Made by a program: the position numbers and the translations under genes. The notes under the pieces were generated by a model. That model was not told where the DNA came from. It searched no databases and saw only the letters and a program-made list of their open reading frames with translations. Below, piece by piece: positions 33,386 to 43,400 of a stretch of 64,000 nt of DNA (its first letter is position 1; each line of letters begins with the position of its first letter). The DNA comes from Arthrobacter sp. EPSL27. Lineage in GTDB: Bacteria; Actinomycetota; Actinomycetes; Actinomycetales; Micrococcaceae. The stretch is taken from assembly GCF_001512305.1 (NCBI RefSeq), contig NZ_LNUT01000005.1, positions 189,090 to 253,089 on the forward strand, given 5' to 3'.

Positions 33386-34522
33386 GTGACTTACGAGATT
33401 GAGATTGGCCGAGGCAAGCGTGGGCGTCGTGCCTACTCCCTGGACGACATTGCGATCGTCCCCAACCGACGGACGCGCGATCCCAAGGATGTGTCCGTCG
33501 CGTGGCAGATCGACGCCTACAAGTTCGACATGCCGGTCATCGCGGCACCGATGGATTCGGCTATGTCCCCGGAGACCGTCATCGCCCTGGGCCGCCTCGG
33601 CGGGCTCGGTGTCCTGGACCTTGAGGGCCTCTGGACCCGCTACGAGGACCCGCAGGCCGTCCTTGACCAGATCGCGGCGCTTGAGGACGAGACCAACTCC
33701 CCGGCCGTCACCCGCCGGATGCAGGAGCTCTACCAGGCGCCCATCCAGCCGGAGCTGATCACGTCACGGCTCGCGGAGATCCGCGCCGCCGGCGTCACCG
33801 TGGCAGGCTCCCTCACCCCGCAGCGCACCCAGGAACACTACAAGACCGTGGTGGCCGCCGGCGTCGACATCTTCGTGATCCGCGGCACCACCGTCTCGGC
33901 CGAGCACGTCTCGAAGGACCACGAGCCGCTCAACCTCAAGCAGTTCATCTACGAGCTTGACGTTCCGGTGATCGTCGGCGGGGCCGCCGGCTACACCCCG
34001 GCGCTGCACCTTATGCGGACCGGTGCCGCCGGTGTGCTGGTGGGCTTCGGTGGCGGCGCCACAAGCACCACCCGCCGCGCCCTCGGCATCCACTCGCCCA
34101 TGGCGTCCGCCATCTCCGACGTCGCCGCGGCCCGCCGCGACTACATGGATGAGTCCGGCGGCCGCTACGTCCACGTGATCGCCGACGGCGGCATGGGATC
34201 CTCCGGTGACATCGTCAAGGCCATCGCCGTGGGCGCCGACGCCGTCATGCTGGGCAGCGCCCTCGCCCGCGCCCAGGAAGCCCCGGGCAAGGGCTGGCAC
34301 TGGGGCCAGGAAGCGCACCACCTGGAGCTTCCGCGCGGAGACAGGGTCAACGTCGGCACCGTCGGACCCCTCGAGGAAGTCCTCTTCGGGCCGGGCCACC
34401 ACACCAGCGGTACGTCCAACCTGATCGGCGCGCTGCGCCGCTCCATGGCGACCACCGGCTACTCGGACCTGAAGGAATTCCAGCGCGTCGACGTCGTCGT
34501 CTCGCCCTACGCCGGCAACTGA
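33386..34522 (+). CDS. GuaB3 family IMP dehydrogenase-related protein
   Basis: 378 residues: an IMPDH/GMP reductase-type barrel without CBS domains. Matches include YSLDDIAIVPNRRTRDPKDV, PVIAAPMDSAMSP, HVIADGGMGSSGDIVKAIAVGADAVMLGS and the C-terminal LRRSMATTGYSDLKEFQRV. The loop that holds the nucleophilic Cys in IMPDH (SICTTR) reads ATSTTR with Ser227, and the whole protein has no cysteine. Classical covalent IMPDH or GMP reductase chemistry is therefore excluded. GuaB3 paralogues are widespread in actinobacteria with an unclear role. It is leaderless-like and independent of its neighbours. Confidence 0.88.
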   Translation: MTYEIEIGRGKRGRRAYSLDDIAIVPNRRTRDPKDVSVAWQIDAYKFDMPVIAAPMDSAMSPETVIALGRLGGLGVLDLEGLWTRYEDPQAVLDQIAALEDETNSPAVTRRMQELYQAPIQPELITSRLAEIRAAGVTVAGSLTPQRTQEHYKTVVAAGVDIFVIRGTTVSAEHVSKDHEPLNLKQFIYELDVPVIVGGAAGYTPALHLMRTGAAGVLVGFGGGATSTTRRALGIHSPMASAISDVAAARRDYMDESGGRYVHVIADGGMGSSGDIVKAIAVGADAVMLGSALARAQEAPGKGWHWGQEAHHLELPRGDRVNVGTVGPLEEVLFGPGHHTSGTSNLIGALRRSMATTGYSDLKEFQRVDVVVSPYAGN

Positions 34523-34551
34523 CGCCCCCTGCCCATCCGGGGAACTTGGAA

Positions 34552-34568
34552 GTAGTGTGGTGCACTAC
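34552..34568. promoter_or_regulatory. possible operator upstream of glpD
   Basis: GTAGTG, 5 nt, CACTAC: a perfect 6-bp dyad about 30 nt before the glpD ATG, close to its likely transcription start. Confidence 0.4.
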
Positions 34569-34595
34569 CAGCTTTGATCCGGATGGAGGCGTGAC

Positions 34596-36347
34596 ATGAA
34601 CAGTTTTCCCGGCGGTTCTCCCAAGGCCGGTGGTGCCCTTGGGCCTGCGGAACGCGAAGCATCGCTCGCGGTACTCAGGGGCACCACGGACCCGGGGAAG
34701 GAACTCGACATCCTGATTGTCGGCGGCGGGATCGTCGGGACCGGCGCTGCGCTTGATGCTGTCACCCGCGGCTTGAGCGTCGGGATCGTCGAGGCCAACG
34801 ACTGGGCCGCGGGCACCTCCTCGCGGTCCTCCAAGCTGATCCACGGCGGCCTGCGCTACCTGGAGATGCTCGACTTCGCCCTCGTCAAGGAAGCGCTGCA
34901 CGAGCGCGGGCTGATCCTCTCAGCGCTCGCGCCGCACCTGGCCCGCCCCGTCCCGTTCCTCTACCCGCTCACCAAGCCCTTCCTGGAACGGCCCTACGTG
35001 GGTGCCGGCATCGCCCTGTACGACGCCATGTCCATCTCCACCGGCCAGCGCCGTGGCGTGCCGTTCCACAAGCACCTGAGCCGCCGGGGGACACTCCGCG
35101 CAGCGCCGAGCCTGAAGGACGATGCGTTCGTCGGCTCCATCCGGTACTACGACGGCCAGGTGGACGACGCCAAGTACTGCGCCAACCTGATCCGCACCGC
35201 CGCCTACTACGGCGCCCATGCGGTGAACCAGATGTCCGTGGTCGACTTCCTCCGGGAAGGCGAACGCGTGGTCGGCGCGAAGGTGGTGAACCATGAGGAC
35301 GGCACCTCCTTCAACATCAAGGCCAAGCAGGTCATCAACGCCACCGGCGTTTGGACGGACGAAACCCAGGCCATGGTCACCGACCGCGGTCAGCTCAAGG
35401 TGCGGGCGTCCAAGGGCATCCACCTCGTGGTGCCGCGGGACCGTTTCCAGTCGACCGTGGGCCTGATCCTGCGGACCGAGAAATCCGTGCTGTTCGTCAT
35501 CCCCTGGGGCCGGCACTGGATCATCGGCACCACCGACACCGACTGGCACCTGGACAAAGCGCATCCCGCCGCGTCCAGCAAGGACATCGACTACATCCTG
35601 GAGCACGTGAACCAGGTGCTGAAACGCCCGCTCACCCGTGAGGACGTGGAGGGGGTCTACGCCGGGCTCCGCCCGCTGCTGGCCGGCGAGAACGACTCCA
35701 CCGCGAAACTGTCCCGCGAGCACGTGGTGGCGCACCCGGTTCCGGGGCTGGTTGTGGTGGCCGGCGGCAAGTGGACCACCTACCGGGTCATGGCCAAGGA
35801 CGCCGTCGACGAGGCCACCCGCAGCATGGACGAACGCGTTCCGCCGAGCTGCACGGAATCCATTCCGCTGCTGGGCGCGAGCGGGTTCAAGGCCGCGTGG
35901 AACAAGCGGAACCGGATGGCGGAGGAGACCGGCGTCCATGTGGCGCGGATCGAGCACCTGCTGAACCGGTACGGTTCGATGGCGCCCGAAGTGCTGGCCC
36001 TCATCGAGGAAAAGCCGGAACTCGCCGAGCCCCTGCCGGGTGCCGACGATTACCTCGCCGCCGAAGCCGTCTACGCGGTGACGCACGAGGGTGCGCGCCA
36101 TGTGCAGGACGTGCTGACCCGGCGGACCCGGATTTCCATTGAGGCGTGGGACCGCGGTGTGTCCGCCGCGCCGGTAGTCGCTAAACTGATGGGAGATGTC
36201 CTCGGCTGGAGCGATGCCCAGCGCGAGGGTGAGATCAAGCATTACCTGGCCAGGGTCGACGCCGAACGGCTCAGCCAGGAGCAGCCGGACGACGAATCCG
36301 CTGACGCCGCACGGATGGGCGTCGAGGACATCGTTCCGCTGCGCTGA
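34596..36347 (+). CDS. glpD: glycerol-3-phosphate dehydrogenase (FAD, membrane-associated)
   Basis: A 583-residue flavoenzyme that oxidises sn-glycerol 3-phosphate to dihydroxyacetone phosphate and passes electrons to quinone. The FAD motif is DILIVGGGIVGTGAALDAVTRG (about 36-57). Active-site stretches are SSRSSKLIHGGLRYLE and RASKGIHLVVPRDRF, then IIGTTDTDWH. A C-terminal helical domain contains DVLTRRTRISIEAWDRG. GGAGG precedes the ATG. No glycerol kinase or facilitator gene is adjacent. A 12-bp terminator hairpin follows. Confidence 0.95.
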   Translation: MNSFPGGSPKAGGALGPAEREASLAVLRGTTDPGKELDILIVGGGIVGTGAALDAVTRGLSVGIVEANDWAAGTSSRSSKLIHGGLRYLEMLDFALVKEALHERGLILSALAPHLARPVPFLYPLTKPFLERPYVGAGIALYDAMSISTGQRRGVPFHKHLSRRGTLRAAPSLKDDAFVGSIRYYDGQVDDAKYCANLIRTAAYYGAHAVNQMSVVDFLREGERVVGAKVVNHEDGTSFNIKAKQVINATGVWTDETQAMVTDRGQLKVRASKGIHLVVPRDRFQSTVGLILRTEKSVLFVIPWGRHWIIGTTDTDWHLDKAHPAASSKDIDYILEHVNQVLKRPLTREDVEGVYAGLRPLLAGENDSTAKLSREHVVAHPVPGLVVVAGGKWTTYRVMAKDAVDEATRSMDERVPPSCTESIPLLGASGFKAAWNKRNRMAEETGVHVARIEHLLNRYGSMAPEVLALIEEKPELAEPLPGADDYLAAEAVYAVTHEGARHVQDVLTRRTRISIEAWDRGVSAAPVVAKLMGDVLGWSDAQREGEIKHYLARVDAERLSQEQPDDESADAARMGVEDIVPLR

Positions 36348-36359
36348 CCGGCAGCGTCC

Positions 36360-36388
36360 GCCGGCAGCCCCGACCCGGGGCTGCCGGC
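36360..36388 (+). terminator. hairpin after glpD
   Basis: GCCGGCAGCCCC and its exact complement form a 12-bp stem with a 5-nt loop, between the glpD stop and the PTS IIA start. Confidence 0.65.
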
Positions 36389-36417
36389 GCATTGACGCCA
36401 TTTCGAAGGGATACCTC

Positions 36418-36906
36418 TTGGCGGAACCATTGGACCGGTACGACGCCGAGCTCACCACCCCGGACATGGTGATCCTCGAGATGGACGCCACTGACAAGTT
36501 CGACGCCGCCAGCCAATTGGCCAAACGCATGCACGCCGCCGGCCGCATCTCGGACCTTGAAGGTTTCCTCAAGCACGTCAACGCCCGGGAACACCAGATG
36601 GCCACCGGGCTGCCCGGAGGCGTCGGCCTGCCGCACGCGCGCAGCGAGTTCGTCTCCCGGACCTCCATCGCCGTGGGCGTCACCAAGTACGGCAAAGCAC
36701 TGGACTTCGGCGCGGCCGACGGGCCCGCCACCGTGGTCCTCCTGATCGCGACCCCGGCCAGTTCCTTCTCCGAGCACCTCGATGTACTGGCAACTATTGC
36801 CCGGTCATTGTCGAAGGAATCATTCCGCGAATCCCTTCGCCGCGCCTACGACCCCGAAGTCATCTCCGAGCTCATCAACTCCAGCCTGGTCTTCTTCGAC
36901 CACTGA
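36418..36906 (+). CDS. PTS fructose/mannitol-type EIIA protein
   Basis: 162 residues forming a single EIIA(Fru/Mtl/Ntr) domain. The phospho-acceptor is His73 in GGVGLPHARSEFVS, and the late block is HLDVLATIARSLSKESFRESLRRA. The start is a TTG with GAAGGGA upstream, giving MAEPLDRYDAELTTP. No EIIB, EIIC, HPr or EI gene is in the window, so this may be a shared or regulatory EIIA. The position after glpD, behind a hairpin, suggests independent or read-through expression. The frame upstream of the TTG is open but non-homologous. Confidence 0.88.
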   Translation: MAEPLDRYDAELTTPDMVILEMDATDKFDAASQLAKRMHAAGRISDLEGFLKHVNAREHQMATGLPGGVGLPHARSEFVSRTSIAVGVTKYGKALDFGAADGPATVVLLIATPASSFSEHLDVLATIARSLSKESFRESLRRAYDPEVISELINSSLVFFDH

Positions 36907-37014
36907 GATTGGGGCAGGCCCTCTCGTGTCGACTTCGTCGCCACGCAGGGACCCTGCTGCCCCACTCTAGGGACGGCAGCCACGCACGTTTCGTTGTTCT
37001 ACACGCGGACGAAG

Positions 37015-37020
37015 TACGGT
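37015..37020 (+). promoter_or_regulatory. -10 box of SURF1 gene (leaderless)
   Basis: TACGGT, 6 nt before the GTG start. Confidence 0.45.
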
Positions 37021-37026
37021 TAAGGG

Positions 37027-37944
37027 GTGCTGAAAACTGCCCTCAAACCCCGCTGGATCGCCGGACTGGTGTTCGCGATTGTCGTTTCAGGGGTGTTTGT
37101 GCTGCTCAGCCAGTGGCAGTTCGGCCGGTCGACCACGCCGGAGGTGCCGGTGGCGACCACCACCGAGGACCCGAAGCCGCTCACCGCGGTACTCCGGCCC
37201 GGGGAGTTCTTCCCGGGATCCGTTGCCGACCAGATGGTCACCATCACCGGCAGCTACGATCCGCAGAAGCAGGTCCTGGTCCCGGGCCGCCTGAACGGCG
37301 GCGCCACCGGGTACTGGATTGTCTCCGCCCTGGCCGTGACGGACGCCCCGGTGCTGTCCGGAGCGGGTGCCTCGCCGCAGACGTGGATCCCCGTGGCCCG
37401 CGGCTGGGTTGCTGACCCCGCAAAGGCGCCGGCACCGCCGTCGGGCACCATTGAACTGACCGGACGGCTGCTGCCGTCCGAGGCGCCGCTGCCCGCGACC
37501 GACGCCGGGCCCGGGCAGGCCAGCGCCGTGTCCGTCGCGGAACTCATCAACATCTGGGACGTCAGCAGCTACCCCGGGTTCGTCACCGCGAACTCCGAGC
37601 TTGCCGCCGGCACCGACGTCAGCGCCGCCGCGTCAGGCGGCGACGTCAGGCCGCTGAACATCGGGCCGCAGCCGCCCGCCGGGAAGATCAACTGGCTGAA
37701 CCTCTTCTACGCCGCAGAATGGGTGGTGTTCGCAGGCTTCGCGCTGTTCATCTGGTGGCGGCTGGTGAAGGACGACTACCGCCGTGACCTCGAAGAAGCC
37801 CATGACGCGGAGCAGGAAGCCGCCGCGCAGGAAGCCGCCCTGCAGGAAGCCGCCCTGCAGGAAGCCGCCCTGGACCCCGGGCCGCATTCTCCTGAACCCC
37901 ATCCCACTGAACCGCATCCCACCGAACCGAAAGTGCAATCATGA
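37027..37944 (+). CDS. SURF1 family cytochrome oxidase biogenesis protein
   Basis: A 305-residue SURF1/Shy1-like protein that helps assemble aa3-type cytochrome c oxidase. It has an N-terminal TM (WIAGLVFAIVVSGVFVLL), then SQWQFGR, the family start block. An extracytoplasmic domain has QVLVPGRLNGGATGYWIVSAL and WIPVARGWV, and a second TM follows (LNLFYAAEWVVFAGFALFIWW). The cytoplasmic tail contains four AQEAAL-type repeats and PHPTEPHPTEP, apparently grown by 15-nt and 18-nt duplications. The start is GTG. The stop overlaps the next gene by 4 nt. Confidence 0.9.
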   Translation: MLKTALKPRWIAGLVFAIVVSGVFVLLSQWQFGRSTTPEVPVATTTEDPKPLTAVLRPGEFFPGSVADQMVTITGSYDPQKQVLVPGRLNGGATGYWIVSALAVTDAPVLSGAGASPQTWIPVARGWVADPAKAPAPPSGTIELTGRLLPSEAPLPATDAGPGQASAVSVAELINIWDVSSYPGFVTANSELAAGTDVSAAASGGDVRPLNIGPQPPAGKINWLNLFYAAEWVVFAGFALFIWWRLVKDDYRRDLEEAHDAEQEAAAQEAALQEAALQEAALDPGPHSPEPHPTEPHPTEPKVQS

Positions 37945-38453
37945 TCGAGCCCCAGCCGGCCGTCCAGCCGCAGCAGTCCAACGCACCGGGAAGCGCGCGC
38001 GGCAAGAAACGCCGCTTCGGCGGAACTGAGGCCCAGATCCGCTCCGCGCTGAAGTTCTACAAGGTGCTCGCCTACATGACCGGCACCATGCTGCTGCTCC
38101 TCTGCGCCGAGCTGATCGCCCGGTATGCGTTCGGCCAGTACCTCTTCCTCGGCGGAACCAACGCCGTTACCGGCGAGCCGTTCGGCTTCGGATTCGCCGA
38201 CGCCGAGCCGCCGGGCGTCATCGGCGGGGTGAACCTCTCCATCGCTGTGCTGATCGTGCACGGCTGGATGTACGTGGTGTACCTCATGTCCAACTTCCGG
38301 CTGTGGTCGCTGATGCGCTGGCCGTTCCTGAAGATGATCGTGCTGGCCCTCGGCGGCGTTGTGCCGTTCCTGTCCTTCTACGTGGAGAAGAAGTTCCACG
38401 CCGAAGTGGAGGCCGAACTGGCCGCCAACCCGCAGGCCCCGCAGCGCTACTGA
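37941..38453 (+). CDS. DUF3817 membrane protein
   Basis: 170 residues. A polar N-terminus of about 35 residues precedes the DUF3817 core. TM1 is KVLAYMTGTMLLLLCAELIARY; then a loop leads to SIAVLIVHGWMYVVYLMSNF (TM2, with the conserved HGW) and MIVLALGGVVPFLSFYVEKKF (TM3). It overlaps SURF1 as ATGA, so the two are cotranslated. DUF3817 proteins are common beside SURF1 in actinobacteria. A link to respiratory complex assembly is inferred, not shown. Confidence 0.88.
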   Translation: MIEPQPAVQPQQSNAPGSARGKKRRFGGTEAQIRSALKFYKVLAYMTGTMLLLLCAELIARYAFGQYLFLGGTNAVTGEPFGFGFADAEPPGVIGGVNLSIAVLIVHGWMYVVYLMSNFRLWSLMRWPFLKMIVLALGGVVPFLSFYVEKKFHAEVEAELAANPQAPQRY

Positions 38454-38558
38454 CCCCGCGGCAGGCCGCCGTCGGGCCCTGTGTGAGTTCGCTTACCCGG
38501 GCCGGTGTTTCCGGGCCGGGACGGGCTTCTCAATGTGCGGGCGGGCGGCGCCGCAAAG

Positions 38559-38564
38559 TAGGCT
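38559..38564 (+). promoter_or_regulatory. -10 box of guaA (leaderless)
   Basis: TAGGCT, 6 nt before the GTGACTACT start. Confidence 0.6.
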
Positions 38565-38570
38565 AGTACG

Positions 38571-40160
38571 GTGACTACTCCCACTGCATCCCAGACGTCC
38601 CACAAGCCCGTGCTGGTTGTTGACTACGGTGCCCAGTACGCGCAGCTGATCGCCCGCCGCGTCCGGGAAGCCAACGTGTATTCGGAAGTGGTTCCGCATA
38701 CCTACAGCACCGAGCAGCTCCTGGCCAAGAACCCCGCCGCGATCATCCTCTCCGGCGGCCCCTCCAGCGTCTACGCCGAAGGCGCTCCCAGCGTCGGCGC
38801 GGACCTCTTTGAAGCCGGGATCCCCGTCTTCGGCATCTGCTACGGCTTCCAGGCCATGGCGAACGCCCTCGGCGGCAAGGTCGCCCGGACCGGGCTCCGC
38901 GAGTACGGCGCCACCGAGACCACCACGGTCGGCGAAGGCCGCTCCATCCTGGCCGGCATGCCCCAGCACCAGAGCACCTGGATGAGCCACGGCGACTCCG
39001 TGCACGAGGCTCCCGAGGGCTTCGAGGTCCTCGCGACCACGGCAGGCGCCGACGTCGCCGCCTTCGCCAACGAGGAGAAGTGCCTCTACGGCGTGCAGTG
39101 GCACCCCGAGGTGAAGCACTCGGCCTACGGCCAGCAGGTGCTGGAAAACTTCCTCTTCAAGGGCGCCAAGCTGGAACCGAACTGGACCACGGGCAACATC
39201 CTGGAGGAGCAGGTCGACCGGATCCGCAAGCAGATCGGCGACGCCCGGGTCATTTGCGGCCTGTCCGGCGGCGTCGACTCCGCCGTCGCCGCCGCCCTGG
39301 TGCAGCGCGCCGTCGGCGACCAGCTGACCTGTGTGTTCGTGGACCACGGGCTGCTGCGCGAGGGCGAAGCCGAGCAGGTGGAACGCGACTTCGTGGCGGC
39401 CACCGGCGTCAAGCTCTACGTTGCCAACGAGCAGGAGCGGTTCCAGTCGGCCCTGGCCGGCGTCAGCGACCCGGAAACCAAGCGCAAGATCATCGGCCGC
39501 GAGTTCATCCGCGCCTTCGAGGAAGCCGAACTGGCCATCATCGCCGAGGCGGCCGCGCACGGCGAGAAGATCAAGTTCCTCGTCCAGGGCACCCTGTACC
39601 CCGACGTCGTCGAATCCGGCGGCGGCGAGGGTGCCGCGAACATCAAGAGCCACCACAACGTGGGCGGCCTCCCGGAGGACCTGCAGTTCGAACTGGTGGA
39701 ACCGCTGCGCGCCCTGTTCAAGGACGAGGTCCGCGCCGTCGGTGCCCAGCTGGGCCTGCCGCAGGAAATCGTGGGACGCCAGCCGTTCCCCGGACCCGGC
39801 CTCGGCATCCGGATCGTCGGCGAAGTCACCAAGGAGCGGCTGGACCTGCTGCGCAAGGCGGACGCGATCGCGCGCGCCGAACTCACCGCAGCCGGCCTGG
39901 ACAACGAGGTCTGGCAGATGCCGGTGGTACTGCTAGCGGACGTCCGCAGCGTGGGCGTCCAGGGCGACGGCCGCACCTACGGCCACCCGATCGTGCTGCG
40001 CCCCGTGTCCTCCGAGGACGCCATGACGGCGGACTGGTCACGGCTGCCCTACGACCTGCTGGCCAGGATCTCCAACCGCATCACCAACGAGGTGGACGGC
40101 GTCAACCGCGTCGTGCTCGACGTGACCAGCAAGCCGCCGGGAACCATCGAGTGGGAATAG
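38571..40160 (+). CDS. guaA: GMP synthase (glutamine-hydrolysing)
   Basis: A 529-residue enzyme that converts XMP to GMP. The N-terminal class I amidotransferase has Cys90 ([10 protein letters not shown]), His178 and Glu180 (VQWHPEVKH). The ATP-pyrophosphatase domain has the P-loop [15 protein letters not shown]. The C-terminal dimerisation domain ends [14 protein letters not shown]. It starts at GTG without a ribosome site and ends at a hairpin. With guaB it completes the IMP-to-GMP branch. Confidence 0.97.
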   Translation: MTTPTASQTSHKPVLVVDYGAQYAQLIARRVREANVYSEVVPHTYSTEQLLAKNPAAIILSGGPSSVYAEGAPSVGADLFEAGIPVFGICYGFQAMANALGGKVARTGLREYGATETTTVGEGRSILAGMPQHQSTWMSHGDSVHEAPEGFEVLATTAGADVAAFANEEKCLYGVQWHPEVKHSAYGQQVLENFLFKGAKLEPNWTTGNILEEQVDRIRKQIGDARVICGLSGGVDSAVAAALVQRAVGDQLTCVFVDHGLLREGEAEQVERDFVAATGVKLYVANEQERFQSALAGVSDPETKRKIIGREFIRAFEEAELAIIAEAAAHGEKIKFLVQGTLYPDVVESGGGEGAANIKSHHNVGGLPEDLQFELVEPLRALFKDEVRAVGAQLGLPQEIVGRQPFPGPGLGIRIVGEVTKERLDLLRKADAIARAELTAAGLDNEVWQMPVVLLADVRSVGVQGDGRTYGHPIVLRPVSSEDAMTADWSRLPYDLLARISNRITNEVDGVNRVVLDVTSKPPGTIEWE

Positions 40161-40178
40161 CCCCCGCAGCGGGCTGAA

Positions 40179-40214
40179 GAAATGGCCGGGACCCTTCGGG
40201 GGACCGGCCATTTC
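40179..40214 (+). terminator. hairpin after guaA
   Basis: GAAATGGCCGG and its complement form an 11-bp stem whose loop contains a smaller CCC-TTCG-GGG stem. Confidence 0.65.
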
Positions 40215-40400
40215 CGTTGGGGCGTGGCCGGACGGCCATCCTGCATATTCGAGCCGAATTTGGGTCACGCCAGTGTTGCGGACCCTCATCGGCACCGGAT
40301 TCGGGCTACCCTCGAAGGCATGCCGGTATGGTCCAGGACGTCCCGCGCGAGCATGGATCACGTGGGCAAAGTAAACGCGAGCACAGAAAAGAAGGCAGCA

Positions 40401-43400
40401 GTGTCAGTTGGTCAAGGCCACCCCGAGGGCTCCGAGGAGCTCAGGAAATGGCTGTCGGGGCTCAAACCCGTCACCGGAGCGGACACCATGCTGCGCTTCA
40501 CCAAAACGCCTGAGGGCTCCATCGATCTGACCCATGCGCACCCCTCCGGCCTGGCGCAGCTGATGGCGGGCCGGCGTACCCGGCTCTCCACCCTGATCCG
40601 GGACCACCAGCAGTACGTGGTGGCGGCCAGGGCGTCCCGCAACCTGCGCTCGAAGATCTTCGAACTGGCCAACGACCGCGGAATCGACGCTGGGTATTTC
40701 TCCGCAGGCACGGTGGTGTGGACTTCCGCCGTGGGCGGCAAGCCGCAGCGCATCTCGGCCCCCGTGATGCTGGCCGCCATCTCCCTCACGGTCCGGCAGG
40801 GCGATGACGACTACGAACTGCAGCTCACCGAACAGGCCAAGATCAACCCTGCGCTGATCCGGCACCTGAAGGCCATCCACGGGATCGTCTTCGACGTCAA
40901 CGCCGTCACCCGCATGGCCTACAGCACCGCCCGGTTCGACCCGCTGCCGGTCCTGGACCGCCTCGGCACACTCATCCAGCCCATCCACGGCGCCGAGGTC
41001 GAACACAACCTCCTGGTCTCCACCTTCGCCGACCTCTCCGGCAGCCTCGATGACCCGTGGATCAACGGGAACCACCCGCTCGTGACGGCGCTCGGACGCG
41101 CCGCCGCCGGCGAGTCGGTCGACATTCCCCGGCTCGAGCCCGGGCGCTTCCCCAGCACCGACGAGCGGGATCCCGCCGACGAACTGCTGCTGCTCGACGC
41201 CGACACCGACCAGCAGTACGTCGTCGACGCCGTCCGCGCCGGGGACTCGCTGGTGGTCAGCAGCCCGCCCGGAACCGGGCAGACCCAGACCGCCATCAAC
41301 ACCGTCGGCGCCCTGGTGGACCAGGGCAAGACGGTCCTGGTGGTGGGGGACCGGCGCGCCAGCCTCGGTGAGATCTCCGCCGAACTGGAAACCCTCGGAC
41401 TGGACTCCACACTGTTCCAGCTCGCTGGCAACACCACCCCGCTGCAGCTCAAAGGCCAGCTGGTCAGGGCCATCGTGCGCAACGAGAAGTCCCTCGAGCC
41501 GCAGCTCAGCAACCTGCACACCACCCTGACCGAGCACCGCCACGCCCTGCGCGACCACGTCGCCTCGCTGCACAACGTCCGCCAGCGCTGGGGCTGCTCA
41601 CCGTACGAGGCCATGCAGTCGCTGGCCGAACTGACGTCCATCCAGCCGGCGCCCGCCACCACTGTCCGGCTCAAGCGCAGCGTGCTGGACAACATCCGGG
41701 ACCGCGAGGAACTGGCCGGGCGCCTGCGCCGGGCCGCTGAACTGGGAAGTTTCAGCCGCGCGTCGACCGCCAGCCCGTGGCACGGCGCCCGCCTGCTGAC
41801 CCGCAAGGAAACCCAGGAGGCCCAGGAGGTGGCCCGGTCCGTGGCCGGGAAACTTCCGCAGCTGCGGGACCTGATGAACGGCGTTGCCGAACACGCCGAG
41901 ATCCGCCTGGGCCGCACGTTCGCCGAGTGGGGCGACCAGGTGGGGCTCCTCGTGGCGGTGCGCGAAAGCCTCGACAAATTCACCCCGGACATCTTCGACC
42001 GCCCGGTCCATGACCTCATTTCCGCCACCGCGGCCTCCTCCTGGCGGCGCGAACGGAACATCGAGATGCCGTCCATGCAGCGTTCACGGCTGCGGCGGGT
42101 GGCCAAGGAGTACGTCCGCCCCGGCGTCCACATTGCCGACCTGCACAGCTCACTGGTCCTGGTCCAGGAACAGCGCGCCGCGTGGGCCGACTACGCCACC
42201 ACGCAGCGCCACCCGGCGGTCCCGTCCGGCCTGGGCGAGATCATTGCCCTGTACCGGGAGCTTGAAGCGGAGCTCGCCGAGCTGGGCCAGGCCGTCCGGC
42301 ACACCCCGGCCGGCGGGGAACTGCGCAGCACACCCTACGAAGAGCTCATGGAGCGCCTCGAACGGCTGGTGGCCGACACCGGGACGCTCGAAACCCTGCC
42401 GGAGCGGACGCTCCTGGTGGAGAACATGCGCGAGCACGGGCTCGGTGAACTCCTCGCCGACCTGGCGGAGCGCGAGGTGCCGGCCGAGTCGGTCGCCGCG
42501 GAGCTGGAACTCGCCTGGTGGCAGTCGGCGCTGGAAGCCATGATCAGCGGGGACGATTACCTGGCCATGTCCGACGGCGACGCCCTCCGCCAGCTCGAAG
42601 CGGAGTACCGTCTCGCGGACAACGCCCACATCGCCAGCGGTGCGGCCCGCCTGCGCTGGACGCTCGCCGAACGGTGGCGGGCCGCCATCGCGGAGCACCC
42701 GCGCCAGGCCGAGCTGCTCCGCAGCCTCCTCAAGGACGGCCGGGTCACCCTGTCCGCGTTGACCGGCCAGGCCCCGGACCTGCTGCCCATGCTGGTGCCC
42801 GTGTGGTCGGTCAGCCCCTACCTCCTGACGGCGGTCCTGCCGGTGGAGCAGCGGTTCGACGCGGTGGTCATCCTCGACGCCGAGGCCACGTCCCTGCAGG
42901 CGGTCCTCCCGGCCGTCGCCCGGGCCAAGCAGGTCATCGCGTTTGGCGACGACCGGATTGCCAGCCCGCGGACGTTCACCGTCAGCGTGGAGCGGCTCGC
43001 CGCCGGCGAGAGCTCCCACCAGGGGGTGGAAAGCGCCTACAAGGCCCTGTCCTCCGTGCTGCCCGTCTGGAACCTGCGGACCCTTTACCGGGCCGTCGAC
43101 GAGGACCTGGTGCGGCAGCTGAGCAAGGCCTTCTACGACGGCGGGCTGCGCCGGCTGCCGGAGGGCCAGTCCGCGACCGGGCTGGACCGGGCCCTTACGG
43201 TCGAATACCTGCCTGACGGCACCGGGCTGCCCAGCGCCGACCAGGACGGCGTCGAGTCGGTGGTGGCCGAGGTCAACCGCGCGGTGGAGCTGGTGTTCGA
43301 GCACGCGCGGCTGCGGCCGCGGACGTCGCTGGCCGTGGTCACCGGCAGCCTCCGGCACGCGGCACGGATCGGTGAATCGATCCGCCTGCAGCTGCCCAAC

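Noticed and set aside
40320-40400. N-terminal extension of the large helicase-like protein from ATG 40320
   Set aside because: Not excluded (TACCCT lies 7 nt upstream), but the stretch reads like an untranslated leader with GAAGG before GTG 40401, so the shorter form was listed.
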